A stretch of 11,118 bases of DNA, taken from positions 1 through 11,118 of the forward strand of contig CAKQGH010000018.1 in the NCBI GenBank assembly GCA_934232895.1. The letters are read 5' to 3'. The stretch is from an uncultured Alphaproteobacteria bacterium. Its GTDB lineage: Bacteria > Pseudomonadota > Alphaproteobacteria > Rs-D84. The translations under genes and the position numbers were made by a program. The notes under the pieces are model-generated. The model had not been told where the DNA came from. It saw only the letters and a program-made list of their open reading frames with translations, and ran no database searches. Shown one piece after another: positions 1 to 6,110 of the stretch (within the stretch, counting starts at the first letter, position 1; the number at the start of each line of letters is the position of its first letter).

Positions 1-229
1 GGCGGCGTTTTTTCTTGAACACCAAAACCTTGTCAGCGCGTTTCTGTTCAACGACTGTGGCAATAACCTTGGCACCATCGATAAACGGTGTGCCGATTTT
101 GTCACCAATCATCAAAACCTGGTCAAATTCGACCGAACCTTCGGCATTCAGTTTTTCAACCTTGACAATATCGCCCGCTTGGACGCGATACTGTTTGCCA
201 CCGGTTTGAAAGATTGCAAAATTGCTCAT
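1..229 (-). CDS. rplU: 50S ribosomal protein L21, N-terminal part (3' end cut by window edge)
   Basis: Reading the minus strand from the ATG at 227-229 gives a protein beginning MSNFAIFQTGGKQYRV, which is the conserved start of bacterial L21; the GGKQYRV stretch is characteristic. About 76 codons are present and the visible part ends in the basic KKKRR run near the usual C-terminal third, so some 25-30 residues lie outside the window. L21 binds 23S rRNA in the large subunit. A purine-rich AGAAAGAAG stretch just upstream of the ATG serves as ribosome-binding site. In most bacteria rpmA (L27) follows; it would be beyond the left edge and cannot be checked here. Confidence 0.95.
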   Translation of the reverse strand, partial: MSNFAIFQTGGKQYRVQAGDIVKVEKLNAEGSVEFDQVLMIGDKIGTPFIDGAKVIATVVEQKRADKVLVFKKKRR

Positions 230-284
230 ACTTCTTTCTCTTTTATATTGTTCTTGTTCTGTGTTTTGTATAAAACTTGCTACA

Positions 285-312
285 AAAGTAGCATTTTTTT
301 ATAAAAAGTCAA
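285..312 (-). promoter_or_regulatory. Candidate promoter for rplU
   Basis: On the minus strand a TTGACT -35 box (307-312) is followed after 16 bp by a weak TACTTT -10 box (285-290). The -10 lies inside a small perfect hairpin, GCTAC-AAAA-GTAGC (279-292). The -35 matches consensus in five of six positions, the -10 in only three, so the call rests mainly on the -35 and on position. It would give a 5' leader of roughly 50 nt. Confidence 0.45.
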
Positions 313-411
313 GCATTTTGACGAAAATTTACAACAAACCGGCAATAGAGAGCAAAGCGCATCCGTCTCCGCTGCGCTTCGCCGCGATAAAAAGTTAAAA
401 ATACCACTCTT

Positions 412-487
412 GTCATTGCGAACGGAGTGAAGCAATCCAATATAAAGTCCCTGCGGGGCAATGGATACCGGCCTACGCCGGTATGAC
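412..487. repeat. 76-bp palindromic intergenic repeat element
   Basis: The element starts with GTCAT (412-416) and ends with ATGAC (483-487), short terminal inverted repeats. Inside, CATTGC (414-419) can pair with GCAAT at 432-436 or with GCAATG at 458-463, giving two alternative folds. The right end is a perfect hairpin with arms ATACCGGC (465-472) and GCCGGTAT (477-484) around a CTAC loop. Elements of this general form, with a GTCATTGCGAAC start, recur in intergenic DNA of several bacterial groups as far as I recall; I could not search for copies. Confidence 0.65.
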
Positions 488-531
488 GATTTTTTTGTGC
501 TGTACACTGCATCCCAATCGCGGACTCAGTT

Positions 532-548
532 CCCCTCCGGTGGAGGGG
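532..548. repeat. Short hairpin CCCCTCC/GGAGGGG
   Basis: Arms at 532-538 and 542-548 are perfect complements around a 3-nt loop, followed by a small GGCC-GCA-GGCC palindrome. No T-run follows on either strand, so it is not an intrinsic terminator. It resembles another dispersed intergenic repeat type. Confidence 0.5.
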
Positions 549-625
549 TGGCCGCAGGCCGAGGTGGTCTTGAGAATTCGCAACGTGTTGTGGTTGGCTC
601 GTTGCACTCGCACTGTATAGTCCCT

Positions 626-645
626 ATTCCTGCCTACGCAGGAAT
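626..645. repeat. CTAC-loop hairpin, second copy
   Basis: Arms ATTCCTGC (626-633) and GCAGGAAT (638-645) enclose the loop CTAC, followed by GAC. The hairpin has the same length, loop and 3' tail as the one at 465-484, with different but still complementary stem bases. It also has no T-run and so is not a terminator. Confidence 0.6.
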
Positions 646-656
646 GACAATTAGTA

Positions 657-707
657 GTGCGCCGTCCGGCGCACCCCATTGCTCTCTGCTCTCTACTCTC
701 TGCTCTC
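657..707. repeat. Hairpin plus 4 x 7 bp tandem array (locus 1)
   Basis: A perfect hairpin GTGCGCCG (657-664) / CGGCGCAC (667-674) with a 2-nt loop is followed five bases later by four head-to-tail 7-bp units filling 680-707. Units 1, 2 and 4 are TGCTCTC; unit 3 is TACTCTC. The same architecture with a different heptamer is found at 3159-3215. Confidence 0.7.
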
Positions 708-735
708 TTTGTCGGAGCGTCAGCGGAGACGCAAT

Positions 736-765
736 AAAAAAAACGGGGCGGCGCCCCGTTTTTTT
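736..765 (-). terminator. Rho-independent terminator of the 745-residue protein gene
   Basis: GC-rich arms GGGGC and GCCCC with flanking A and T runs form a perfect stem (ACGGGGC 743-749, GCCCCGT 753-759, extendable by A-T pairs). On the minus strand it ends in eight T residues. The stem begins inside the TAA stop codon (764-766) of the gene it terminates. The flanking runs make it symmetrical, but no plus-strand gene ends here. Confidence 0.85.
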
Positions 766-3001
766 ATTGCTTTACACACGATTTTTTATCAGAGGATATT
801 TTATACCCAGAGTCACAAGCCTGAACTTCGCATTCGCCATAGCTTTTCGTGGTTGAATTCCATTTCTGTACGGCACTGGTTGCATTGGCAATACTGCAAG
901 CCCTGACCGAGTCATCCCAGACATTGTCATTCGTACCGCCCTTGGTCCACGAACGAACGCCCTCGATACCAATGTTCTGCAAGCACTGTTCACGCATGGC
1001 CGCCGATGATTTTGCCGCCGCACCCGCCGCATAATTGCCACTTAACACCTCTGAAATTGTTATTATGTTGCGGCAATTATTTTCTGCATACGTTTCAGAG
1101 TTTGTGCACTCTTTGTCCGTTCCGGCATCCATAGAAATGACGGCTTGCAGTTTATTATTCGGCGCACCACAAATCATTTCTTCATAGCAATGCGGAACAT
1201 TTGCAACCTGGGCACAATATGTCTTTATACGACTGTTGCTCCATGAACTGTTGGATGTTTCCTGGGTTGTATAGCAATCATACAATTCCGACAAACATTC
1301 GTTAAAGTTGCTGATTGCATTACGATAATTTGTTGCAATCGTTTCAACTTCGGCGTTTGCAAATTCCAGACGTTTCTGTTGCAATGCCTGTTGCGCGGCA
1401 ACCTTTTGATAGCCGATGTTCTGGGCGGTTTTACGCAATTGTTCGCCGTAAACATCGCAGTCGGCATTTGCGTCCAGCGCATATTTCTGCATAATGCTGC
1501 GACGGGCATCGGCGACCGGTCCACGCAGTGATGAATACGGATCACCCGACGACGATGTATAGCCAAAACATGTCGCGGAATTAGACGCAGAATAGCCAGA
1601 ACTTTCAGTAATGAAATTCAATTCATAATTACCGGTGTTTGAAACACTGATATAACTGTTATAGTTAAATGGGCATTGCGATTGACCGTTGCCACATTTA
1701 TGACCCGACGACGGTGGTGTGCCACAGCCCTCGTATATGCCGTTAAAGCATGAATCCAATACGCGGTTGCAGACATTGTTGTGCGCGTATTCGAACAGTT
1801 CATAGCCCCATGTGTTCGCCAATGAATCTTTTAATTCGCTGGACGATGACAAACTGCCACTGATACCCGCCAGACCAGACACAACATTCGACAGATTGTC
1901 AAACGCGCTGGTCAAGCTGTCTGTGTCATTTGTCAGAATAGTAATTGTGTTTTCCTTGGCATCGGCCCACGATTGCAGTGACGCCAAAATATCACTGGAC
2001 GAACCATCAATGTTTGAAATATCAAAACCAAAGTTATTACCAGATGATGTGCAATACGATGGCTTTGAACAGGTGCTGAGTGCAGCCCCGTCGTTCCCAT
2101 AGATAGAATGGTTGTTGCACCATTTAATCGCCTCGTCCGAATTCACACCATATTTCTGGGTTGTTTCCTGCCATGAAACACAGTTCATAACCTTTTCAGC
2201 ATCGGTCAATTGGAATGCGTCGGATACATCCTTGCCCTTGTTCGCAATCAGCAATGCCAATTCGCCGGAAACCTTGATCAATTCCTCGTTCGCAGATTCC
2301 AGTGCGGTTTCCGCCTCGGCAAAGGCCTTGACACGACCGGCACATGCACAACGACGCTGGGCCGCGTTACGCGCGGTGCAGATTTCATCCATACATGTGT
2401 AATATGATTCCATACAATTGTTGTATGCATCGGTCGAAATCAAACCGGTTGTGGAATCAATAATGTTTGAATAGTTCCCCGTGTACAATTTATTCGACAG
2501 ATATGTGTATGTGCTGGATGATGTTTTACTGCCGCGGATTGCACTGCCCTGTAATGAAATGCGGGCCTGGTTTGATGTTGCGGTGCGGGCGCGAACATTA
2601 CGCGACGCGGCGGTTGTGGTGCGTGATGTAGCGGTGTTTGCACGGGCGCGAACACTGCGCGATGTGTTGGTTGTTGCCGCGGTGGCGCGTGAATTTGCAA
2701 CCGTTCCGCGCGACGAAACACTGCGTGCGACGCCGGCGTTTGAATTGGTTGTTGTGGTGGTTGCACTTGTCGTCGCGGTACCGGTACCACGGTTTACAAC
2801 ATTTGCAGTGGCGCGACGCGAATTTGTGGCATTACGCGGCGATTGCGCGGTTGCCGCAACAACCGCATTTGTCGGTGCAATTGGGTCTGCGAACACCGCG
2901 CGAATTGACACCAATGTCGAACAAACAAAAAATGCCCCGGCCAGCAAGAACACCGTGCCAACCGCATTTTTGCAGAAATCTGTGATATTACGACTTGTCA
3001 T
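764..3001 (-). CDS. Secreted Cys-rich protein of unknown function, 745 residues
   Basis: I do not recognise this family. A signal peptide is clear: short polar N-terminus, hydrophobic stretch about residues 13-33, and a likely cut after AVFA (residue 38). Residues 40-165 form a low-complexity Ala/Thr/Arg/Ser linker in which RSVRAR (115-120) recurs as RNVRAR (134-139) with a 19-residue period, also visible in the DNA at 2586 and 2643. From residue 196 there are 28 cysteines in the mature protein, several in a C-x6-C pattern (196/203, 411/418, 436/443, 569/576). Residues 222-255 and 525-565 look helical and Ala/Glu/Gln-rich. The C-terminus, with C729, GYKISSD and C742, resembles a small EGF-like or Cys-rich module. 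Even cysteine number and export suggest disulphides and a surface or periplasmic role (inference). ATG preceded by AGGAG; own promoter and terminator, so probably monocistronic. Confidence 0.85.
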   Translation of the reverse strand: MTSRNITDFCKNAVGTVFLLAGAFFVCSTLVSIRAVFADPIAPTNAVVAATAQSPRNATNSRRATANVVNRGTGTATTSATTTTTNSNAGVARSVSSRGTVANSRATAATTNTSRSVRARANTATSRTTTAASRNVRARTATSNQARISLQGSAIRGSKTSSSTYTYLSNKLYTGNYSNIIDSTTGLISTDAYNNCMESYYTCMDEICTARNAAQRRCACAGRVKAFAEAETALESANEELIKVSGELALLIANKGKDVSDAFQLTDAEKVMNCVSWQETTQKYGVNSDEAIKWCNNHSIYGNDGAALSTCSKPSYCTSSGNNFGFDISNIDGSSSDILASLQSWADAKENTITILTNDTDSLTSAFDNLSNVVSGLAGISGSLSSSSELKDSLANTWGYELFEYAHNNVCNRVLDSCFNGIYEGCGTPPSSGHKCGNGQSQCPFNYNSYISVSNTGNYELNFITESSGYSASNSATCFGYTSSSGDPYSSLRGPVADARRSIMQKYALDANADCDVYGEQLRKTAQNIGYQKVAAQQALQQKRLEFANAEVETIATNYRNAISNFNECLSELYDCYTTQETSNSSWSNSRIKTYCAQVANVPHCYEEMICGAPNNKLQAVISMDAGTDKECTNSETYAENNCRNIITISEVLSGNYAAGAAAKSSAAMREQCLQNIGIEGVRSWTKGGTNDNVWDDSVRACSIANATSAVQKWNSTTKSYGECEVQACDSGYKISSDKKSCVKQ

Positions 3002-3008
3002 AAATACT

Positions 3009-3033
3009 CTCCTGTTATCCGGGAATGCCCGGA
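3009..3033 (-). promoter_or_regulatory. Ribosome-binding site and adjacent hairpin of the 745-residue protein gene
   Basis: AGGAG (3009-3013, read on minus) lies 7 nt before the ATG at 2999-3001 and supports that start. Four bases upstream is a perfect 6-bp hairpin, TCCGGG (3018-3023) / CCCGGA (3028-3033). It leaves the site exposed, so it could act as a 5' mRNA stabiliser; that role is a guess. Confidence 0.6.
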
Positions 3034-3087
3034 AAACCCGTTGTTTGACGGGGCGAACACCAAATGGAATCCACCTTTATTGTTGTA

Positions 3088-3116
3088 ATTATAACATTTT
3101 TGCCGGTGGCTGTAAA
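3088..3116 (-). promoter_or_regulatory. Strong sigma-70-type promoter for the 745-residue protein gene
   Basis: On the minus strand TTTACA (3111-3116) and a perfect TATAAT (3088-3093) are separated by 17 bp. The predicted start lies near 3081, giving a leader of about 80 nt. The repeat composite at 3125-3215 ends only 8 bp upstream of the -35 box. Confidence 0.8.
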
Positions 3117-3124
3117 TATGAAAA

Positions 3125-3215
3125 GTTCAAATACCAAAGTGCAAAGTTCAAATAATGTGTGCGCCATTCGGCGCACTACTCTATTCATTTGAACTTTGAA
3201 CTCTGAACTTTGAAC
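3125..3215. repeat. Hairpin flanked by inverted 4 x 7 bp arrays (locus 2)
   Basis: The right arm, 3188-3215, is four 7-bp units: TTTGAAC in units 1, 2 and 4 and TCTGAAC in unit 3. The left arm, 3125-3152, is an inverted, more degenerate four-unit array: GTTCAAA at both ends, with TACCAAA and GTGCAAA between. In the middle is a hairpin GTGCGCC (3159-3165) / GGCGCAC (3170-3176). The whole unit could fold as a long imperfect stem-loop. It fills the space from just after the stop codon of the lipid A deacylase-like gene to just before the next promoter. No other terminator is visible for the upstream gene, so it might stop or process that transcript, although no T-run follows the hairpin. Confidence 0.75.
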
Positions 3216-3220
3216 TTTGG

Positions 3221-3778
3221 TTAAAAGCTGTAATTAAATGCAATGCCGGTAAAGTTAAAGCCCAGGTTTGGATCGGTGAAATTACCGTTTGAAAAATGCT
3301 GGGTAAAAAATTCGGCGGTCATGTTGTCGCTGATTTTATGACCGATAAAAAAACGTTCACCAAACACCAGGCGCGACGACACCCACCGATCACGCGAGTC
3401 GCGCATATACGGTCCAATGCCAATGCCGGTATAAAACCCGCGCCACTGTAATAACGCAACATCCCACGAAATGCCCGCCGCAAAGAACGACAGACCGCGC
3501 CCACTGTTGTACGCGACATTTTGCACAAAGTTCAGGTTGATGCGCGCCGGCAGACGAAAAATCTCCATCGGTTGGGCATATTGAAACATAAACAATGTCT
3601 GGGGATTAAATTCCCACAGCCACGGCTCAACCAATTTGAACAACGTGCCATTGCCGGTGGATTGCGCCACATACAGCCCGACAGAATTTTGCGCGCCCCG
3701 CCCAAACATTGGGTTTTGCGCCCCACCCGCCGCGATGGGTAATGCACACATCAAAGATAGCAATGCAATTTTCTTCAT
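3221..3778 (-). CDS. PagL-like lipid A 3-O-deacylase / acyloxyacyl hydrolase family outer-membrane protein
   Basis: 185 residues from the ATG at 3776-3778. Residues 1-20 (MKKIALLSLMCALPIAAGGA) are a signal peptide. The rest alternates polar and aromatic residues as in a small beta-barrel and ends in a C-terminal Phe, the usual outer-membrane sorting signal. Near the end, H161, S163 and N164, then P170, N171 and G173, align with the active-site segment of PagL (His126, Ser128, Pro135, Asn136, Gly138 in Pseudomonas aeruginosa, from memory). PagL removes the 3-O acyl chain of lipid A in the outer leaflet. The position of the catalytic Glu140 is Asn175 here, so the exact activity is uncertain. 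The frame stays open to 3841, but a TATAAT box lies 7 bp before 3778 and the longer start would overlap the methyltransferase and spoil the signal peptide. Confidence 0.8.
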   Translation of the reverse strand: MKKIALLSLMCALPIAAGGAQNPMFGRGAQNSVGLYVAQSTGNGTLFKLVEPWLWEFNPQTLFMFQYAQPMEIFRLPARINLNFVQNVAYNSGRGLSFFAAGISWDVALLQWRGFYTGIGIGPYMRDSRDRWVSSRLVFGERFFIGHKISDNMTAEFFTQHFSNGNFTDPNLGFNFTGIAFNYSF

Positions 3779-3785
3779 GCCGGCA

Positions 3786-3813
3786 ATTATACACCGAAAA
3801 AATAAATATTCAA
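3786..3813 (-). promoter_or_regulatory. Promoter of the PagL-like gene, leaderless type
   Basis: A perfect TATAAT (3786-3791, minus strand) ends 7 bp before the ATG, with TTGAAT (3808-3813) 16 bp further up. Transcription would begin at or next to the start codon. There is no purine-rich Shine-Dalgarno site between, which fits a leaderless mRNA. Confidence 0.6.
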
Positions 3814-3834
3814 ATAAAACAAAAAGCATTACAA

Positions 3835-5397
3835 TTAACATACTTGTTTTAATTCACTGTTCAAGTGAACGTTTAAAAATTTATCAGAATAATCTGGTAC
3901 GACATTCTCATTTACATAATTCAAAATCTCTAATGGATGCTTTATGTTTTCTTGCACTCTTCCGCAATTAACTTTATAAACCTTGTTCTCTGTTTCTGAT
4001 TTTTCTAGCAACGCAATAATCTTCGTGTCAGGCGAATAGTTATAAATAGGCAAGCTCTCAATAGTTTCTAATGCTAAAGTCATGCCGCCATCCCTGACAC
4101 GCCACCACCAATACATCAATGAGCTGTTCAACAACTCATAGGCAAAATTTAAATCCTTTTCATTATTAAAATAGATTACTTTCAATGAAGACCGTTTGAC
4201 TGGTTTTTTTAGTGCGGAAATAAAATACCTTGGTGTAGAAGGTACATATAGCACAAACTTTGTTTTTTTCTTTGAGAGCAAAGTTCCCAATGTTTTTCGT
4301 TTATCCAGCCTATTATACAAAGGTTCAAAAAACTTGTTCACCTTCGGAAAATAATCTGCTGTCAATTGTACTTCTGATAAAAAAACGTCTAACATTTCTA
4401 GCATTTTTTTTCTTTCTGACACTTTCCATCGTAACAATGATGTTATTCTATGCTTTCCCTCTCCTGGCAAGGCAACGATTATAGATGCACGAATACTATT
4501 CGCCATATTTGTATTTGTACTACCAAACTTAACTCCGTGAAAAATATTATCTGGTACATTGTCAAAGTTATATATTGTTATATTTGAAAATTTATCCAGT
4601 AATAATTTCCGCAAGCTGTAAAATTTAGCTGCATTAGTAAACGACTGTGGGGTTATACTGATAAAACCCTTACTAGTTTTTATTATGTTTTCTAGAAAAT
4701 ACGCATATAAATCAGAACATTTTGATGTTTCAAATTTAGTATTTTCATCTGTTGACAAATACGGTGGGTTTACAATAACAAAATCGTGTTTTGGGATTTT
4801 ATTCAACGAGTACTCATCAAATAATTTTTTCTGCCCATCATCTGCGACCGAAAGGAAATCAAATACTTTGAAATTATTTTCTATTGTATTGAATAAATTA
4901 GTATCTTTATCTTGAAACGATAAAGTAAAGAGCACCCGCGCTATAAATAACGCCAACTCATCCGTATCTGACAAAATTAAATTATTAATGACAAACCGTT
5001 CTTTATCTTTCTGACAATTCACCAAATACCAAGACAGGTTACCTATACCAGAACAAGGATCAAGCCATATTCCTTGTTTAAAATCTTTGCTGTACTTTGC
5101 CATAAGTGCAGCAATGTCATCAGGCGTAAAATATTGTCCAGATTTTTTACGACTACTATGATCCACATAACTTAAACTATATTCGTATAAAACACCTATC
5201 TCACCAATGCTTAGTCCTTGAATTAAATCTGATTCAAGAAATATATAATCATTAAATTTTTCGTCTTTTAATATGTACTGAAAATCAGTTTTATTTTTTA
5301 TATGAGTCGCCAATATGTTTTTCCACGCGCCAGCAAGCCCATATTTGCTTAATATGGAATTTAATTTTTTAGAATCAAATTTTAATAATCCACACAT
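3835..5397 (-). CDS. Type II N6-adenine DNA methyltransferase with C-terminal target recognition region
   Basis: 520 residues. Class I SAM-dependent methyltransferase motifs appear in gamma order: motif X SGQYFTP (86-92), SAM-binding motif I DPCSGIGNLS (113-122), an acidic motif II at ILSDTDE (141-147), and the catalytic NPPY (210-213), typical of enzymes that methylate the exocyclic amine of adenine. The C-terminal half is probably target recognition; a stretch around 424-450 (NSSLMYWWWR, later ESLPI) resembles that of Eco57I-like and type I-related enzymes. It starts one base after the TAG stop of the endonuclease gene with no clear Shine-Dalgarno, so translation is probably coupled. It protects host DNA from the partner nuclease. 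The gene is AT-rich (19 of 60 G+C at 4261-4320, hand count, against 28 of 60 at 7021-7080 in ppdK), which supports transfer. The recognition sequence cannot be read from the protein. Confidence 0.9.
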   Translation of the reverse strand: MCGLLKFDSKKLNSILSKYGLAGAWKNILATHIKNKTDFQYILKDEKFNDYIFLESDLIQGLSIGEIGVLYEYSLSYVDHSSRKKSGQYFTPDDIAALMAKYSKDFKQGIWLDPCSGIGNLSWYLVNCQKDKERFVINNLILSDTDELALFIARVLFTLSFQDKDTNLFNTIENNFKVFDFLSVADDGQKKLFDEYSLNKIPKHDFVIVNPPYLSTDENTKFETSKCSDLYAYFLENIIKTSKGFISITPQSFTNAAKFYSLRKLLLDKFSNITIYNFDNVPDNIFHGVKFGSTNTNMANSIRASIIVALPGEGKHRITSLLRWKVSERKKMLEMLDVFLSEVQLTADYFPKVNKFFEPLYNRLDKRKTLGTLLSKKKTKFVLYVPSTPRYFISALKKPVKRSSLKVIYFNNEKDLNFAYELLNSSLMYWWWRVRDGGMTLALETIESLPIYNYSPDTKIIALLEKSETENKVYKVNCGRVQENIKHPLEILNYVNENVVPDYSDKFLNVHLNSELKQVC

Positions 5398-5398
5398 A

Positions 5399-6031
5399 CT
5401 AAAAAACTAGTTTCTCAATAGCGATATTGTTATTTTCCAAATTCAAGCCAAATTTATCTGGTCGTGGTGCACCATTGGAGTTTCTTCCCTGATGCAAAAT
5501 ATCTAACTCTCCGATATTATCCGGCGTTATAACAACAAAAATAATTTCTTTCAATTCCGCCGCCGTTTTTCGCAATCTTGAGTTAGTGGTTCTTGATTCC
5601 CTTTCTATTTCGTACTCAGATTTACCACCTTTTAATTCAGTATGCCACTTTTGAAAGCTACGATCATGATCGTTATATTCTATGTCAAGATTTGCTATAA
5701 TTTCACCGTGAAACCCGTGTGTTCTTATGGACTCACGCATAGCATTACAATCATTAAGTATAATTTCTTTTCCTGCATTCGCTGCATGAGATTTCAAATC
5801 CCAATTAAATTGGCGGAACAGATCAAACGTGGTATTTCCATACTTCTCGCCAGGAATACAAAAATCCTTATTCAATAATTTATGACAGAGCATTTCAAAA
5901 TAAAAACCGATCCATTCCATCTGACGCCATTGATAGTCAGCTTCTTTCATTTCTAAGATACTCTTTTTACCGTCCCATACTGGATTGATTTTAGACAACA
6001 AATCTTTTAATAATTCTATATCGCTTTTCAT
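5399..6031 (-). CDS. Probable type II restriction endonuclease, PD-(D/E)xK-like
   Basis: 210 residues from the ATG at 6029-6031. No named endonuclease family was recognised. A plausible PD-(D/E)xK core is present: E46 in a helix, then D70 at the end of TTFD, and D78-L-K80 in WDLK, the spacing expected for the metal-binding Asp and the D-x-K strand. The strongest evidence is context: it precedes a DNA methyltransferase by one base on the same strand and has the same low G+C. Alternatives are another nuclease type or a specificity partner. The frame stays open to a TTG at 6061, but AAAGGA (6039-6044) lies 7 nt before the ATG at 6031, so that start is preferred. Neither a controller (C) protein gene nor a convincing promoter is seen upstream; the ppdK terminator separates it from ppdK. 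Confidence 0.7.
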   Translation of the reverse strand: MKSDIELLKDLLSKINPVWDGKKSILEMKEADYQWRQMEWIGFYFEMLCHKLLNKDFCIPGEKYGNTTFDLFRQFNWDLKSHAANAGKEIILNDCNAMRESIRTHGFHGEIIANLDIEYNDHDRSFQKWHTELKGGKSEYEIERESRTTNSRLRKTAAELKEIIFVVITPDNIGELDILHQGRNSNGAPRPDKFGLNLENNNIAIEKLVF

Positions 6032-6038
6032 TACATTT

Positions 6039-6044
6039 TCCTTT
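6039..6044 (-). promoter_or_regulatory. Ribosome-binding site fixing the endonuclease start
   Basis: AAAGGA on the minus strand, 7 nt before the ATG at 6029-6031. The upstream TTG of the open frame (6061) has no such site, so the shorter protein is the likely one. Confidence 0.7.
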
Positions 6045-6110
6045 CTGTTGTATAATATCAAAATATTACACAGAAATACTAATTTTTTTATTAAAAATTT
6101 TCTATAAAAT

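Larger units (their letters stand above)
364..731. repeat. Imperfect inverted repeat pair bracketing the mosaic (364-378 / 716-731)
   Basis: CGTCTCCGCTGCGCT at 364-378 is the reverse complement of AGCGTCAGCGGAGACG at 716-731 except for one extra base. The two copies enclose nearly all the other repeats of this intergenic region. There is no transposase between them, so this need not be a mobile element; it may be two inverted copies of one short repeat. Confidence 0.55.
313..735. other. Gene-free repeat mosaic between rplU and the 745-residue protein gene
   Basis: No credible gene is seen in these 400-odd bases; the open frames crossing it are built from palindromes. It contains an inverted repeat pair (364-378 and 716-731), a 76-bp palindromic element (412-487), a CCCCTCC/GGAGGGG hairpin (532-548), a CTAC-loop hairpin (626-645), a GTGCGCCG/CGGCGCAC hairpin (657-674) and a 4 x 7 bp tandem array (680-707). 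The close packing of unrelated short repeats suggests a tolerant insertion site or a hot spot for repeat spread. Confidence 0.7.

Noticed and set aside
680..707. Tandem heptamers as a CRISPR array
   Set aside because: Units are 7 bp with no spacers, and no cas genes are nearby.
364..731. Inverted repeats as ends of an insertion sequence
   Set aside because: No transposase frame lies between them and no target duplication is visible.
461..856. Plus-strand open frame of 131 codons across the repeat mosaic
   Set aside because: It is made of translated palindromes and runs antisense into the end of the 745-residue gene; no ribosome-binding site or family resemblance.
2481..3155. Plus-strand open frame of 224 codons opposite the start of the secreted Cys-rich protein
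   Set aside because: Shadow of the low-complexity Ala/Thr/Arg coding stretch; Val/Ala/Arg-rich product, and it crosses the promoter and signal peptide of the real gene.
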